A stretch of DNA of 64,000 nt from Enterococcus sp. MMGLQ5-1 (GCF_013155265.1 NZ_JABJXU010000003.1:124001-188000), one strand, 5' to 3'. Positions 1-9,036 are shown, numbered from the stretch's first letter. Numbers and translations are program-made. Notes: generated by a model from the sequence alone, not told the origin.

Positions 1-7
1 CTCAAGA

Positions 8-427
8 ATGTTACGGATTAGAAATGAAGAATTGGTGGAGGTGATTACCTTTCTCGAAAGCTTTGAGCTGACACCGAAAATCAGTCGGGTGCGAACGAAA
101 CTCGTCAAGCTCATCCGAACCAAGATTGATGAGCTGTATAAGGATGAGGTTGAACTTTTAGAGCGTTTTGGGAAGAAGGATGATTCAGGAAACCTTATTC
201 AAGATAACGGGAACTTCTTACTTTTACCCGAAACCGCAGCCGAATACCATAAAGAAAAGGCAGATTTGTTAAATGAGGATTCCGTCATTGATGTAGCGGA
301 ACTTCAGGACAAACTGCCTTTATTGATTGGTGGCTTGGAAGATAGCGAGGTCAAAGTTTCAGGCAAAGATGCTGAGACCTTAGAACTCATCTTGGAATTA
401 TTGGAAAAAGAAGTTAAAGGCATTTAG
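8..427 (+). CDS. DUF1617-like phage protein
   Basis: This 139-residue acidic, helical protein resembles the DUF1617 proteins encoded just upstream of the holin in many streptococcal siphophages and prophages. Its function is unknown; such genes sit between the tail/host-specificity genes and the lysis cassette. The N-terminal part (LRIRNEELVEVITFL) and the long glutamate/lysine-rich helices match the family in character, but I see no catalytic motif and no signal peptide. The start lies close to the window edge, so a longer form beginning upstream cannot be excluded. It ends 45 bases before the holin start, consistent with one late transcript. Confidence 0.6.
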   Translation: MLRIRNEELVEVITFLESFELTPKISRVRTKLVKLIRTKIDELYKDEVELLERFGKKDDSGNLIQDNGNFLLLPETAAEYHKEKADLLNEDSVIDVAELQDKLPLLIGGLEDSEVKVSGKDAETLELILELLEKEVKGI

Positions 428-472
428 GCGAAAGTCTAGATGCCTTTTTCAATACAGAAACGGAGGAATGAG

Positions 473-889
473 ATGATGAAACAGACATGGAATTTGATTC
501 AGACAGGCTTTGTGGCAACAGGTGGTCTTGTCGGTTGGTATTTGGGAGGTTTTGATGCCTCACTTTATACCTTGCTTGCCTTTGTGGTGGTTGACTACAT
601 CACAGGGGTCTTGCGTGCGATCAACGAGAAGAAGGTCTCAAGTCGAATTGGGGCAAAGGGCATCACAAAGAAGATTTTGATTTTCTTGCTCGTTGGTGTC
701 GGTCACATGCTTGACTTGGAGCTTAAAACAGGGAACGTCCTACGTGATGCAGTGATTTTCTTCTACATCTCAAACGAGGGAATCTCACTACTAGAAAATG
801 CCGTAAGCATAGGTTTACCTGTGCCAGAGAAAGTCAAAGAAGCTCTCAAGCAATTACATGGTAAGGAGGACAACGAAAATGGGAATTAG
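473..889 (+). CDS. Phage holin (Phage_holin_4_1 / toxin-secretion-lysis family)
   Basis: A small membrane protein of 138 residues that would form pores in the cytoplasmic membrane and let the endolysin reach the wall. Hydrophobic segments lie around residues 10-30, 35-50, 65-85 and 90-115, with the family-like stretch LLAFVVVDYITGVLRA near residues 35-50 and a charged C-terminus. The start at 473 is preferred because the Shine-Dalgarno CGGAGG (461-466) sits just upstream; an in-frame ATG at 440 has no such site. The 3' end overlaps the endolysin start by 11 bases, as is usual for lysis cassettes. Confidence 0.85.
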   Translation: MMKQTWNLIQTGFVATGGLVGWYLGGFDASLYTLLAFVVVDYITGVLRAINEKKVSSRIGAKGITKKILIFLLVGVGHMLDLELKTGNVLRDAVIFFYISNEGISLLENAVSIGLPVPEKVKEALKQLHGKEDNENGN

Positions 890-1799
890 TAGCTTTGCAA
901 CTAAATACGGCTTTCAATCTTTCCCTCACTACACATCGGGTCGTAGTGGGGCGAAGGTCAACAAAATCGTCATTCATCACATGGCGGGAACGAATTACGA
1001 CATTGTGCCAAGTATCTGGCAGACGCGTGAAGCATCCGCTCATTATGGTATTGGTAAAAACGGAGAAATACGTGCTTATGTGGATGAAAACAATACGGCA
1101 TGGCATGCGGGGAATTGGAATGCTAATATCTCAAGTATTGGGATTGAAAACTGTAACGCCACAGGTTCTCCTTCATGGAATATCAATCAAGCCACAATCG
1201 ATGCCTGTGCAAAGTTGGTGGCAGACATTGCTAAACGTCATGGCTTGGGGAAACTAGTAGTGAATCAGAACCTGTTCCCTCACAGCTATTTTTCAAACAC
1301 ATCTTGTCCGGGGATGCTTTTAGGTAAACTCCAGTACATTGCGGACAAGGCAAATGCGATTAATAGTGGCGGAGGCTCAGCCACTCCAAGTCAGCCAACA
1401 TCAAGGCTATATCGTGTTCGTAAATCATGGGCAGATGCCAAGAGTCAGGTCGGGGCTTTCAAGGATTTAACGAATGCCAAGAACTGTGCTGACCGCAATA
1501 AAGGCTACTCCGTATTTGATGAGGGTGGGAAGTTAATTTATCCCACTGGTGGTGGTTCAGCAAACACTGCTACAAAGAAACTCGTGGTTCAAGTGAATGG
1601 CTTAAACGTCCGAAATCGCCCAAGTCTAAATGGAACAGTTGTTGGTACTTACAACAAAGGTGCTACGTGGACTCTACCTAAAGACGAAAAGCTAACAATC
1701 GCTGACGGGTGGGTTTGGGCGCGTTGCCCAATTGGTTATTGTGCTGTTGGAAAGACTACCGGGAAGACTGAGCCGGATGACTATATCTTAATTTCATAA
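879..1799 (+). CDS. Phage endolysin, N-acetylmuramoyl-L-alanine amidase (Amidase_2 + SH3-like)
   Basis: A 306-residue peptidoglycan hydrolase. An Amidase_2 (zinc-dependent, T7-lysozyme/PGRP fold) domain spans roughly residues 10-160. His33-His34 in VIHHMAG, a later His in PHSYFSNTSCPG and the WHAGNW segment are typical zinc-site and fold markers. A middle segment (about 180-225, LYRVRKSWADAKSQ) is common in streptococcal amidases, and a C-terminal bacterial SH3 domain (about 235-306, NGLNVRNRPSLNG) should bind the wall. The start at 879 follows AAGGAGG at 863-869; an upstream in-frame ATG at 858 would overlap the Shine-Dalgarno and is not favoured. No signal peptide, consistent with holin-dependent export. 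Confidence 0.93.
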   Translation: MGISSFATKYGFQSFPHYTSGRSGAKVNKIVIHHMAGTNYDIVPSIWQTREASAHYGIGKNGEIRAYVDENNTAWHAGNWNANISSIGIENCNATGSPSWNINQATIDACAKLVADIAKRHGLGKLVVNQNLFPHSYFSNTSCPGMLLGKLQYIADKANAINSGGGSATPSQPTSRLYRVRKSWADAKSQVGAFKDLTNAKNCADRNKGYSVFDEGGKLIYPTGGGSANTATKKLVVQVNGLNVRNRPSLNGTVVGTYNKGATWTLPKDEKLTIADGWVWARCPIGYCAVGKTTGKTEPDDYILIS

Positions 1800-1807
1800 A
1801 CAAGCGT

Positions 1808-1851
1808 AAAAGCCTTCAAGAGTGATTGATTTCATTCTTGGAGGCTTTTTT
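1808..1851 (+). terminator. Intrinsic terminator after the lysis genes
   Basis: A 13-base stem (AAAGCCTTCAAGA pairing with TCTTGGAGGCTTT, one G-U pair) is followed by a run of T. It lies 9 bases after the endolysin stop and closes the late phage transcript. Confidence 0.85.
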
Positions 1852-1956
1852 GTGTTCTATGGGTTCGATTTTTCTCCCTCCTTCGCTTATGGATGAAAGG
1901 TCAAAGAATTTACGTCAAGGGTTTACTTTTGCGGATTTTCTTTGCCTGTAACTTAG

Positions 1957-1995
1957 GAAGTCAAAAATATTAAATGATTACATACTCTTGACTTC
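1957..1995. repeat. Inverted repeat upstream of the recombinase block
   Basis: GAAGTCAA (1957-1964) and TTGACTTC (1988-1995) form a perfect 8-base inverted repeat separated by 23 AT-rich bases, in the 172-base gap between the lysis terminator and the recombinase operon. It could be a regulator site, part of a promoter, or half-sites of a recombinase attachment site; the sequence alone does not decide. Confidence 0.45.
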
Positions 1996-2023
1996 TTTTG
2001 CTGAAATATAGGGGGGCGAAACC

Positions 2024-2263
2024 ATGAATCAAGAAATAACCGAAAAAAAAGGCTATCAGATTACAGATAAAGCTATGAATGAATCATCAAGTGATAGTGA
2101 TACATTTGTGCAACATCAAACTGATTTTATTTATCAGTGTACCATTATCCAATTGAAGAAATTACTTGAAAATACTCTGATAACCGTAGATGAATATCGT
2201 CAAATGGAGCAAGAAATCAGACAAGAATTATGTCCATATTTATACGAGTTATATTCTTCGTAA
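2024..2263 (+). CDS. Small SHOCT-like protein at the head of the recombinase block
   Basis: A 79-residue protein with a disordered, Ser/Asp-rich first half and a C-terminal segment (about residues 46-72, LKKLLENTLITVDEYRQ) that fits the short SHOCT motif, a two-helix module found at the ends of many bacterial proteins. A G-rich ribosome-binding site (GGGGGGCG) precedes ATG 2024. Proteins of this size are often encoded immediately upstream of tandem serine recombinases in Firmicutes prophages, so an accessory or oligomerisation role in recombination is plausible but not shown here. No catalytic residues or membrane segment are evident. Confidence 0.6.
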   Translation: MNQEITEKKGYQITDKAMNESSSDSDTFVQHQTDFIYQCTIIQLKKLLENTLITVDEYRQMEQEIRQELCPYLYELYSS

Positions 2264-2322
2264 TCGTTGCTATAATTGGGTTTATTAGCTAATATGTTAC
2301 TACCAAAGAAAGAGGTGAGACA

Positions 2323-3882
2323 GTGAAAAAGATTACGAAAATTGATAGCCTTGCACAAGTCAAATCTAGCAAACTGAGGGTAGCAGCTTATGCTCGAGTA
2401 TCCACTTCTAGTGAGGAACAACTCCTAAGCTTGGAGAATCAAAAATTGCATTACGAACAGCGAATTCTAGCCAATTCAAACTGGGAATTTGTGGAGATGT
2501 ATTTTGATGAAGGGATTTCTGGCACAAAGATTGATAAGCGTGATGGATTAAAGCGACTGCTACAAGATTGCGAAAATGGAAAAGTGGATTTTATCTTAAC
2601 CAAATCTATTAGTCGCTTTTCAAGAAATGCTGTAGATTGCCTAGAGATGGTCAGAAAACTCAATGACCTAAATATTTTCATTGAGTTTGAAAAGGAAAAT
2701 ATCAATACTCAAACAATGGATGGGGAGTTGATGCTTTCCATATTAAGTAGTCTGGCAGAAAGTGAATCAAGATCATTGTCCCAAAATACCAAATGGGGCA
2801 TTGAAAAAAGATTTCAAAATGGCACTTACAAGATTGGCTATCCACCTTTTGGTTACGATTGGGTAGATGGTGTTATGGTTATCAATAAAGAACAGGCATT
2901 GGTTGTAAAAGATATATTTGCAGATGTTTTAAAAGGTACAAGTACTGGAGACATCGCTGAAAAACTAAATCAACAAGGAGTAACCACAAAACGTAGAAAA
3001 ACATGGCATGGCACAACCATTCGTGGCATCATCAAGAATGAAAAATATATCGGAGATGCTTTATTTGGAAAAACATTCACGGATGATTCCTTTAAGAGAA
3101 AAATCAATCGTGGGGATAAGAACCAATATTTCATGGAAGGGCATCATTCAGCAATTATTGATGAAGAAACATTTGAGCAGGCACAACAGATGCTGGTTCA
3201 AAATGCCAAATCCAAGAATATTGTTCAAGATGATGATAAGTATCAAAATCGGTATAGTTTTTCTGGAATATTGAAATGTGGTGAATGTGGTGGAACTTTC
3301 AAAAGGAGAATCCAAACCAAGAACAAAAATGAGAAGTATGTGGCTTGGGCTTGCACGACACATCTTAAAGACAAGTATTCTTGTAGCAAGAAGTTTATCA
3401 AAGATGAACAGATAAAACTCGCATTCATCACCATGATGAACAAACTTGTTTTTTCCCATCAAATCTTGCTAAAGCCATTGCTTGCAGATTTACGAGCTAC
3501 CACTTATACCGTTGATAATACTCAAATTATGGTTCTTAATGCTGAGTTAGAAAAATTGAAACAGCAACAAGATAACTTAATTCAGTTCGTTGCCAATGGT
3601 TATATTGAAAGACCAACATTTGTAAAAGAGCAAAACCAACTGGTTAAGCAGATAGATATTTTAGAAAATCAACGGAAGATGCTAACAGGTTCTATTTCCA
3701 AAGGCTTTGATAATTTGGAATGTTTAGAAGAACTGGTCAAGTTTACGAAACAAGGGAAGATGATTATTACCTTCGAGGATTCGCAGTTTGATAGCTTTGT
3801 AGATGAGGTAGTGATTCTTTCAAGAACGGAACTGGTATTCAAATTAAAATGTGGATTGAAACTAAAGGAAAGGTTGATGTAG
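2323..3882 (+). CDS. Large serine recombinase (first of the block)
   Basis: A 519-residue site-specific DNA recombinase. The N-terminal resolvase catalytic domain (about residues 17-155) carries the nucleophile Ser27 in YARVST and the SRFSRNA helix. It is followed by a recombinase domain (about 170-285, with IGYPPFGY), a zinc ribbon (about 315-365, CGECGG and later cysteines) and a coiled-coil region (about 400-455). Length and domain order match large serine integrases. GTG 2323 is the start, after AGAGGTGAG. It most likely works with the recombinase at 4303 for integration and excision of this prophage. The next gene begins 3 bases after its stop. Confidence 0.92.
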   Translation: MKKITKIDSLAQVKSSKLRVAAYARVSTSSEEQLLSLENQKLHYEQRILANSNWEFVEMYFDEGISGTKIDKRDGLKRLLQDCENGKVDFILTKSISRFSRNAVDCLEMVRKLNDLNIFIEFEKENINTQTMDGELMLSILSSLAESESRSLSQNTKWGIEKRFQNGTYKIGYPPFGYDWVDGVMVINKEQALVVKDIFADVLKGTSTGDIAEKLNQQGVTTKRRKTWHGTTIRGIIKNEKYIGDALFGKTFTDDSFKRKINRGDKNQYFMEGHHSAIIDEETFEQAQQMLVQNAKSKNIVQDDDKYQNRYSFSGILKCGECGGTFKRRIQTKNKNEKYVAWACTTHLKDKYSCSKKFIKDEQIKLAFITMMNKLVFSHQILLKPLLADLRATTYTVDNTQIMVLNAELEKLKQQQDNLIQFVANGYIERPTFVKEQNQLVKQIDILENQRKMLTGSISKGFDNLECLEELVKFTKQGKMIITFEDSQFDSFVDEVVILSRTELVFKLKCGLKLKERLM

Positions 3883-3884
3883 CG

Positions 3885-4313
3885 ATGAAACATATTCCTT
3901 ACGGCTACAAAATAGTTGATGGCAAAGCTGAAATTGATGAAGAAAATGGTAAACAAGTCAAAATGTTATTTAGTAAATTTCTTGAAGGGGAATCACTTGT
4001 GACAGCCTCTAAGAGTTGCTCCTTGAATTTTACTCATAGCCAAGTTGGTCGAATGCTTGAGAAAAAAGAATATTGTGGCGATGATTTTTATCCAGAAATT
4101 ATTTCAACTGAAGTTTTTGAAAAGGTACAAGAGGAAAGATTAAAAAGAGCAACCAAGTTGGGTCGGTTGAATCGAGTTAAACCAATTCTCGCAGTTGAAC
4201 CATCAACAAAATTCAAGATGAATCCATGCATTGAGAAGTTCGCAGATCCTTTTGAACAAGCAGAATACATTTATAGCCAAATAGAAAGCGAGGTGCAAAG
4301 CGATGAAGAATAA
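3885..4313 (+). CDS. Recombinase-domain protein without a catalytic domain
   Basis: A 142-residue protein that corresponds only to the middle 'recombinase' DNA-binding domain of large serine recombinases: [10 protein letters not shown] near the start, then a helix-turn-helix-like stretch (residues 35-65), then a [11 protein letters not shown] motif. It lacks the resolvase domain with the catalytic serine and also the zinc ribbon. It is not a simple fragment of the preceding gene, because that gene has its own complete domain set, and it has its own start at 3885 behind AAAGGAAAGG. It overlaps the next recombinase by 11 bases, suggesting translational coupling and co-assembly. It may be an accessory or directionality protein; its role is inferred. 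Confidence 0.75.
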   Translation: MKHIPYGYKIVDGKAEIDEENGKQVKMLFSKFLEGESLVTASKSCSLNFTHSQVGRMLEKKEYCGDDFYPEIISTEVFEKVQEERLKRATKLGRLNRVKPILAVEPSTKFKMNPCIEKFADPFEQAEYIYSQIESEVQSDEE

Positions 4314-5865
4314 AAGTGTTACCGTGATTCCTGCAACAAAACGAGTCGGAACATTAAAGGTTGATGCGGAAGAAAAGCCAAAGTTAAGAGTAGCAGCTTA
4401 TTGCAGAGTTTCAACAGATAGTGATGAACAAGCATCTAGTTATGAAGTACAGGTGGAGCATTACGCAAATTTCATTAACAGCAATTCAGAATGGAAATTG
4501 GCTGGCATTTATGCAGATGATGGGATTTCGGGAACATCCACTAAGAATCGAGAAGAGTTTAATCGCTTAATACAGGATTGCATGGAAAACAAGGTCGATA
4601 GAATCATTACTAAATCCATCAGCCGATTTGCCAGAAATACCCTGGATTGTCTAAAGTACATTAGACAGTTGAAGGAGAAGAACATCCCCGTATTTTTTGA
4701 GAAAGAAAATATCGACACCATGGATTCCAAAGGGGAGATTATGTTGACGATAATGGCATCTTTGGCCCAACAAGAAAGTCAATCTTTGAGCCAAAACGTG
4801 AAGTTAGGATTACAATATCGCTACCAACAAGGTGAGATAACCATCAATCACAACAGATTTTTAGGTTACACTAAAGATGAAGATGGGCATTTGATTATTG
4901 AACCAACAGAAGCAGAGGTGGTCAAACGCATTTTCAAAGAATACCTTGAAGGTTCTAGTTTGATTCAAATTGCTAGAAACCTTGAAACTGATGGAATACT
5001 TACTGGAGCAGGAAATAAGAAGTGGGCAGGCACAACGGTCAAGGGTATTCTGGTAAATGAAAAATATATGGGAGATGCACTTCTAGCCAAGACTCATACA
5101 GTCGATTTCTTAACAAAAAAGCGAGTGAAGAACAATGGGATTGTGCCACAGTATTATGTTGAAAATTCTCATGAACCAATCATTCCAAAGACCTTATTCC
5201 TGCAAGCTCAAGAAGAAATTACTAGAAGAGCAAACCTGAAAAACAAGAAAGGATCGATTAACTACAGTAGCAAGTATGCTTTATCGGGCATTACTTACTG
5301 CGGAAAGTGTGGTGAGATTTATCGTAGACTTCACTGGAACAACAGGGGTAAGAAGTCCATTGTTTGGCGATGTTATAGCCGATTGGATAAGACCAAGTAT
5401 TGTGATGCCAGAACGATTCTTGAAGAGGATTTAAAACAGGCAGTGGTTGATGGGATTAATAGAGTGTTTGCGGATGAAGGCAGAATCAAGGAGATATTGA
5501 ACTCGAGCATTCGAAAACTACTGAAAGTGGATAACACTGCAGAAGTTGAAATCATTGATTCACAACTGCAGGAATTGCAACAGCAACTGCTGGAACAATC
5601 AAGCAAGAATCAAGATGTCACTAGTATTGGAGAGCAGATAGTTCAGCTGAAAGAACAAAAACAAAATATTCTTTTAGGTAAAGCAGTAAATGATAATTCA
5701 AAACAAAGAATGAATGAGATGCTTGAGTTCATAGACCAAAATGAACATAGTGGCCTTGAATACGATGAAGTATTAGTTAGACGATTGGTAGAGCAGGTGC
5801 ACGTCTACGATAACTACATCAACATCAAGTTCAAATCTGGAATTAAAATAGAGGTACAAAGTTAA
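4303..5865 (+). CDS. Large serine recombinase (third of the block)
   Basis: A 520-residue large serine recombinase. The resolvase domain (about residues 27-165) has the nucleophile Ser37 in YCRVST and the SRFARNT helix. The recombinase domain (about 180-300) has [11 protein letters not shown] zinc ribbon begins at Cys333 (CGKCG) and a Gln/Leu-rich coiled coil covers about 405-460. It is clearly paralogous to the enzyme at 2323 but diverged, so the two are unlikely to be a recent duplication. It starts inside the preceding gene and ends just before a terminator. The pair resembles other two-recombinase systems in which both proteins are needed for recombination; that requirement is inferred here. 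Confidence 0.92.
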   Translation: MKNKSVTVIPATKRVGTLKVDAEEKPKLRVAAYCRVSTDSDEQASSYEVQVEHYANFINSNSEWKLAGIYADDGISGTSTKNREEFNRLIQDCMENKVDRIITKSISRFARNTLDCLKYIRQLKEKNIPVFFEKENIDTMDSKGEIMLTIMASLAQQESQSLSQNVKLGLQYRYQQGEITINHNRFLGYTKDEDGHLIIEPTEAEVVKRIFKEYLEGSSLIQIARNLETDGILTGAGNKKWAGTTVKGILVNEKYMGDALLAKTHTVDFLTKKRVKNNGIVPQYYVENSHEPIIPKTLFLQAQEEITRRANLKNKKGSINYSSKYALSGITYCGKCGEIYRRLHWNNRGKKSIVWRCYSRLDKTKYCDARTILEEDLKQAVVDGINRVFADEGRIKEILNSSIRKLLKVDNTAEVEIIDSQLQELQQQLLEQSSKNQDVTSIGEQIVQLKEQKQNILLGKAVNDNSKQRMNEMLEFIDQNEHSGLEYDEVLVRRLVEQVHVYDNYINIKFKSGIKIEVQS

Positions 5866-5896
5866 GGACGTTCTTTTGATTAAGGATGTTCTTTTT
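5865..5896 (+). terminator. Terminator of the recombinase operon
   Basis: AGGACGTTCT (5865-5874) and AGGATGTTCT (5883-5892) look like a direct repeat but also pair over 10 positions through G-U wobbles, with an 8-base loop and a following T tract. It begins at the stop codon of the last recombinase. Confidence 0.7.
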
Positions 5897-5997
5897 GTGT
5901 TTGTAGTTGCTAAAGTCTGTCATATTAATGTTTTGACTGTTATTTAACGAATGAAAATTGTATAATAGTAGGGAATGACACTTTGAGGGGGGATTAA

Positions 5998-7686
5998 ATG
6001 AGCAAGCTAGTTGATGAAAGCATTACTATTTACGAAGCCTTAAAAAATATTGAGCAGGGAAAATATGTTATGCCTGCATTTCAGCGTCAATATGTGTGGT
6101 CGATGGAGCAGATTGAAAAACTATGGGATTCTATCCTACTAGATTATCCAATTTCAACATTTCTTTTTTGGCATGTAGATAATTCGAATATTCTACATGA
6201 TACTTATTTTTGTAGTTTTTTATCAGATGTAACTTTTGATAGCAGGAAACAATCGGACAGTCCAAATTATGATTTAACAAGTATTGATACTTATTATACT
6301 GATACAGCAATATTAGATGGTCAGCAAAGATTTACATCTTTGTACCTGTCACTAATGGGGCAAGCTGGTATTAGAAAAAAATATGCAAGAAAAAATGCTG
6401 AGAAAACTCTTTCAGAATTACTTATTGAGCTTAATAAAAATAAAGTAGAAACCAATGAGGAAGAGTATAACAGCAAGAAGTTCGATGTAAAGTTCACCGA
6501 TAAAATAGGAAGAATAAGCCCAACTCAATTTAAGATGAGAGATATTCTTAAAGAAGAATTCCAAAACAAAGAATCTCGTGAAGCTGAAATTGAAAAAAAT
6601 ATTTCCAACGTGCCACTTGATAGTAAAGAATACGCTCGAAATATTTTGACAAAACTTTGCAGTAAAATCTATGAGGAAAAGCTTATAAGATATACTGAAA
6701 TATATGAAATGAATCAAGATGATGCATTAGAGATGTTTGTTCGTTTCAATAGTGGTGGACGACCTTTAAGAAAATCAGAAATTACGATGTCAATTCTTGA
6801 AGCATACTGGCCAAGTGCTAGAGAGCAGTTTGGGAAAACGCTTGTAAGAAGTTATGAAAACTTTGGAACTGATTTTATTATAAGAACGGCATTAATGCTT
6901 TATGGTGATGTCATCAAATCAAATATCACTCGTGAAATTGCAGAGAGTTTAAAGAATGATTGGAACAAATTCAAGCAAACCCTTGTTGATTTAGAGGAAC
7001 TCCTGAATGAGATGAAGCTTGATGTAACAAGATATTCATCTGGTTGGAACGTACTTTTACCAATAATCTACTACATTTATTACACTCAAGAATATAAAGA
7101 AAACAAGAAGGCAATCAAAGCCTATCTGATTCGTGCAATTGTATTTACTTACTTCCAGTCTGGAACAACAGCCAAACTTCAACAAATGAAAACCAACATT
7201 AACGAATTTAACTATGAGATTACGATGGAAATGTTGGATCAAATGAATGAACTTCGTGTTACGGACGGTAAAATAGAAGATATTCTTAACGAAGAAAAGG
7301 GTAGTCGTGTTGCTGGAGAAGTTTTATATTATCTTGGACTTGATTGGACTAATAAACATTTTAAATATGAGTTAGACCACTTACATCCATTCGCTCGATT
7401 TGATACAAATAAACCACCCCAAGTAACTATTGAAAAATGGAAATTATGGCGTGGAATGAGAAATAGACTTCCAAACCTGCATCTATTAGAGGGAAGAAGT
7501 AATGCCAGTAAAAGTGATATGAGATTAATTGATTACTATAATGATATGAATGAAGTACAAAAACAGGCATTCATGGAGCAAGCTACGATTCCGAAAGATG
7601 TATCATTGGATTTTGAAGATTTTGATGTATTCTATGAAAAGCGTAAAGAAGTCTTATCCAAACATATCAGAGCATTACTACAATAA
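5998..7686 (+). CDS. DUF262/HNH (GmrSD-like) protein
   Basis: A 562-residue protein with an N-terminal DUF262 (ParB/sulfiredoxin-like) domain: MPAFQRQYVW near residue 23 and the hallmark DGQQRFTSL beginning at Asp107. The C-terminal HNH/DUF1524-like region contains LDHLHPFARF around His461 and the LPNLHLLEGRSNASKSD segment (about 488-505). Related proteins include GmrS/GmrD-type modification-dependent restriction factors and other phage-defence nucleases; DUF262 uses NTP hydrolysis and HNH cuts nucleic acid. A G-rich Shine-Dalgarno (GAGGGGGGA) precedes ATG 5998, and a TATAAT box lies at 5961-5966. The next gene follows after 24 bases. A defence role is inferred from family and location beside a prophage. 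Confidence 0.82.
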   Translation: MSKLVDESITIYEALKNIEQGKYVMPAFQRQYVWSMEQIEKLWDSILLDYPISTFLFWHVDNSNILHDTYFCSFLSDVTFDSRKQSDSPNYDLTSIDTYYTDTAILDGQQRFTSLYLSLMGQAGIRKKYARKNAEKTLSELLIELNKNKVETNEEEYNSKKFDVKFTDKIGRISPTQFKMRDILKEEFQNKESREAEIEKNISNVPLDSKEYARNILTKLCSKIYEEKLIRYTEIYEMNQDDALEMFVRFNSGGRPLRKSEITMSILEAYWPSAREQFGKTLVRSYENFGTDFIIRTALMLYGDVIKSNITREIAESLKNDWNKFKQTLVDLEELLNEMKLDVTRYSSGWNVLLPIIYYIYYTQEYKENKKAIKAYLIRAIVFTYFQSGTTAKLQQMKTNINEFNYEITMEMLDQMNELRVTDGKIEDILNEEKGSRVAGEVLYYLGLDWTNKHFKYELDHLHPFARFDTNKPPQVTIEKWKLWRGMRNRLPNLHLLEGRSNASKSDMRLIDYYNDMNEVQKQAFMEQATIPKDVSLDFEDFDVFYEKRKEVLSKHIRALLQ

Positions 7687-7710
7687 TTTGTATCTAGGGG
7701 GGGAACATGA

Positions 7711-8838
7711 GTGGGGGATAAAATAGAAATTATAGATGAGCCTAATATACCAGAAAATGATACTGAGAACTCATTAATAATTTTCAAAACTGACATAGAT
7801 AAGTACGGCAGGGATATTATGGAAATGAGTGATTTCTTTGATGGATATGTTCAGCAAATGGCAATTAAGTTAAGGGAAGACTCATCCTTAGAACTAGTAC
7901 GTGATTTACCGGTAAGTAATTTAGGGATTATTAATGAGGTAGTTCATCATGCCAATATTATAATGAATCAAGGTATTACGTTAATTCCTGATTTTGATAG
8001 TTTGCCAAATGATATAAAGGAAAAATTGGGAAGTAAACTCTACAGTATCGCTGATTCAAAGCAAGTAGATGGAAATCTCCGACCAGTTATACTTGATGAA
8101 AATGGTGTTAGAATAAAAGATATAACTTTAAAGAAAATCACTAAAAAAGTTGATAATATTGAAACAGTTAGAAGCATAAGTAATCAGCTTCAAATGAAGC
8201 AAATTTACGCTAAGTTAGCTGATATACAAGAGTTTCAGATGTATCAAATTGAAACGGATAGAGATCGTGACTTTATTGTTCCTTTCTTAGATGCAAGGTC
8301 GTTAATTCTAGAATCTAAATCAAGAAAAACGAAAGATGAACAGATTCGCTTAGTTAGGGAGGCAGATGGGAAAATAAGAGCAGCTTTAGCTGCAATTTAT
8401 CAGAACATTGATACTACATCTAAGAGTTTTGCTAAAAAAGTGAACTATCCATTTTTGCAACCTTTCGGTAATCAGTTAAACACTTATATGAGATTTTTGA
8501 CTGATGACTTACAGTTGGCAACAAAGTATGTTGGTGTCCGAATGCAATTGTTGGAGTACATTGGAGACAGTGATGCTTCAAAAGAAGTCCTACAACAATA
8601 TCATCATGTGGTATATGATTTTCTTACAAAACCTTTAACAAAAAAAGGATTGCCCGCTGCAACATTGATGCATGATTATTTTCCTTATGATAAAACTAAC
8701 ATTAACTGTTGGCATACATTTTCCACGGAGATGATACCAACTATTGAGTTAAATATGGAAAAACTAAGATTAAACGATAAAGACGATGTTGAAGAAGAGA
8801 TATACATTGTTTCATTGGAGGATTCAGAAAATGAGTAA
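7711..8838 (+). CDS. Uncharacterised helical protein downstream of the DUF262 gene
   Basis: I do not recognise this 375-residue protein. It is acidic and mostly helical, with no signal peptide or membrane segment and no obvious nuclease or NTPase motif. Charged, Asp/Glu-rich ends flank a core of amphipathic helices (about residues 130-320). GTG 7711 is the likely start because AGGGGGGG ends 7 bases upstream; an ATG four bases earlier is in another frame and stops after four codons. Its position between the DUF262 gene and a small zinc-finger/membrane protein, with short spacing and an 8-base overlap, suggests a three-gene operon acting together. Confidence 0.7.
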   Translation: MGDKIEIIDEPNIPENDTENSLIIFKTDIDKYGRDIMEMSDFFDGYVQQMAIKLREDSSLELVRDLPVSNLGIINEVVHHANIIMNQGITLIPDFDSLPNDIKEKLGSKLYSIADSKQVDGNLRPVILDENGVRIKDITLKKITKKVDNIETVRSISNQLQMKQIYAKLADIQEFQMYQIETDRDRDFIVPFLDARSLILESKSRKTKDEQIRLVREADGKIRAALAAIYQNIDTTSKSFAKKVNYPFLQPFGNQLNTYMRFLTDDLQLATKYVGVRMQLLEYIGDSDASKEVLQQYHHVVYDFLTKPLTKKGLPAATLMHDYFPYDKTNINCWHTFSTEMIPTIELNMEKLRLNDKDDVEEEIYIVSLEDSENE

Positions 8839-9031
8839 AGAAAAGACTTGTAAGGTATGTGGTCGAATAATAACCGATGAAAAGAACAAAACTGGATTGT
8901 GTCCAAAGCATGAAAAAGAAGGTATTAACATTCTAGGTGGTGTAGGTATTGGGGCAGGAGCTTTACTTATAGGCTTAAAAAAATATGGTCCCAAAATTGC
9001 TAGTGCTGCAATCAAAATAATAAAGAAATAA
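8831..9031 (+). CDS. Small zinc-finger-like protein with one hydrophobic segment
   Basis: A 66-residue protein. The N-terminal half has a CxxC pair (KTCKVCGR) and a downstream CPKH, which together could bind one zinc ion. The C-terminal half is a glycine-rich hydrophobic stretch (about residues 33-47, ILGGVGIGAGALLIG) followed by a lysine-rich tail, compatible with membrane association. Start 8831 is supported by GGAGG about 10 bases upstream, and the gene overlaps the previous one by 8 bases. It could be a membrane-linked effector or regulator of the operon; no function can be assigned. Confidence 0.7.
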   Translation: MSKEKTCKVCGRIITDEKNKTGLCPKHEKEGINILGGVGIGAGALLIGLKKYGPKIASAAIKIIKK

Positions 9032-9036
9032 ATGTG

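Larger units (their letters stand above)
1..5896 (+). mobile_element. Right-hand part of a prophage (lysis module plus serine recombinase block)
   Basis: Genes for a DUF1617-like phage protein, holin and endolysin are followed, on the same strand, by a small SHOCT-like protein and three serine-recombinase genes, ending at a terminator. The lysis genes look richer in G+C than the chromosome beyond 11 kb, which fits horizontal origin. The left part of the prophage lies outside the window. The right boundary is unknown: I found no convincing attachment-site duplication, so the prophage could end at the terminator near 5.9 kb or include the accessory genes that follow. Confidence 0.75.

Noticed and set aside
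846-1106. Reverse-strand reading frame over the holin/endolysin region
   Set aside because: It lies opposite two well-supported phage genes and has no ribosome site or family resemblance.
2323-4313. The small recombinase-like gene as the split 3' end of the first recombinase
   Set aside because: The first recombinase already has its own recombinase domain, zinc ribbon and coiled coil. The small protein repeats only the middle domain and has its own start site.
5865-5892. Tandem AAGGA-GTTCTTTT copies as a phage attachment-site duplication
   Set aside because: The two arms also pair as a terminator stem with a T tract right at the operon end, which explains them more simply.
5998-7686. Calling the DUF262 gene a confirmed type IV restriction enzyme
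   Set aside because: The domains fit, but many DUF262/HNH proteins have other or unknown roles and no substrate evidence is visible.
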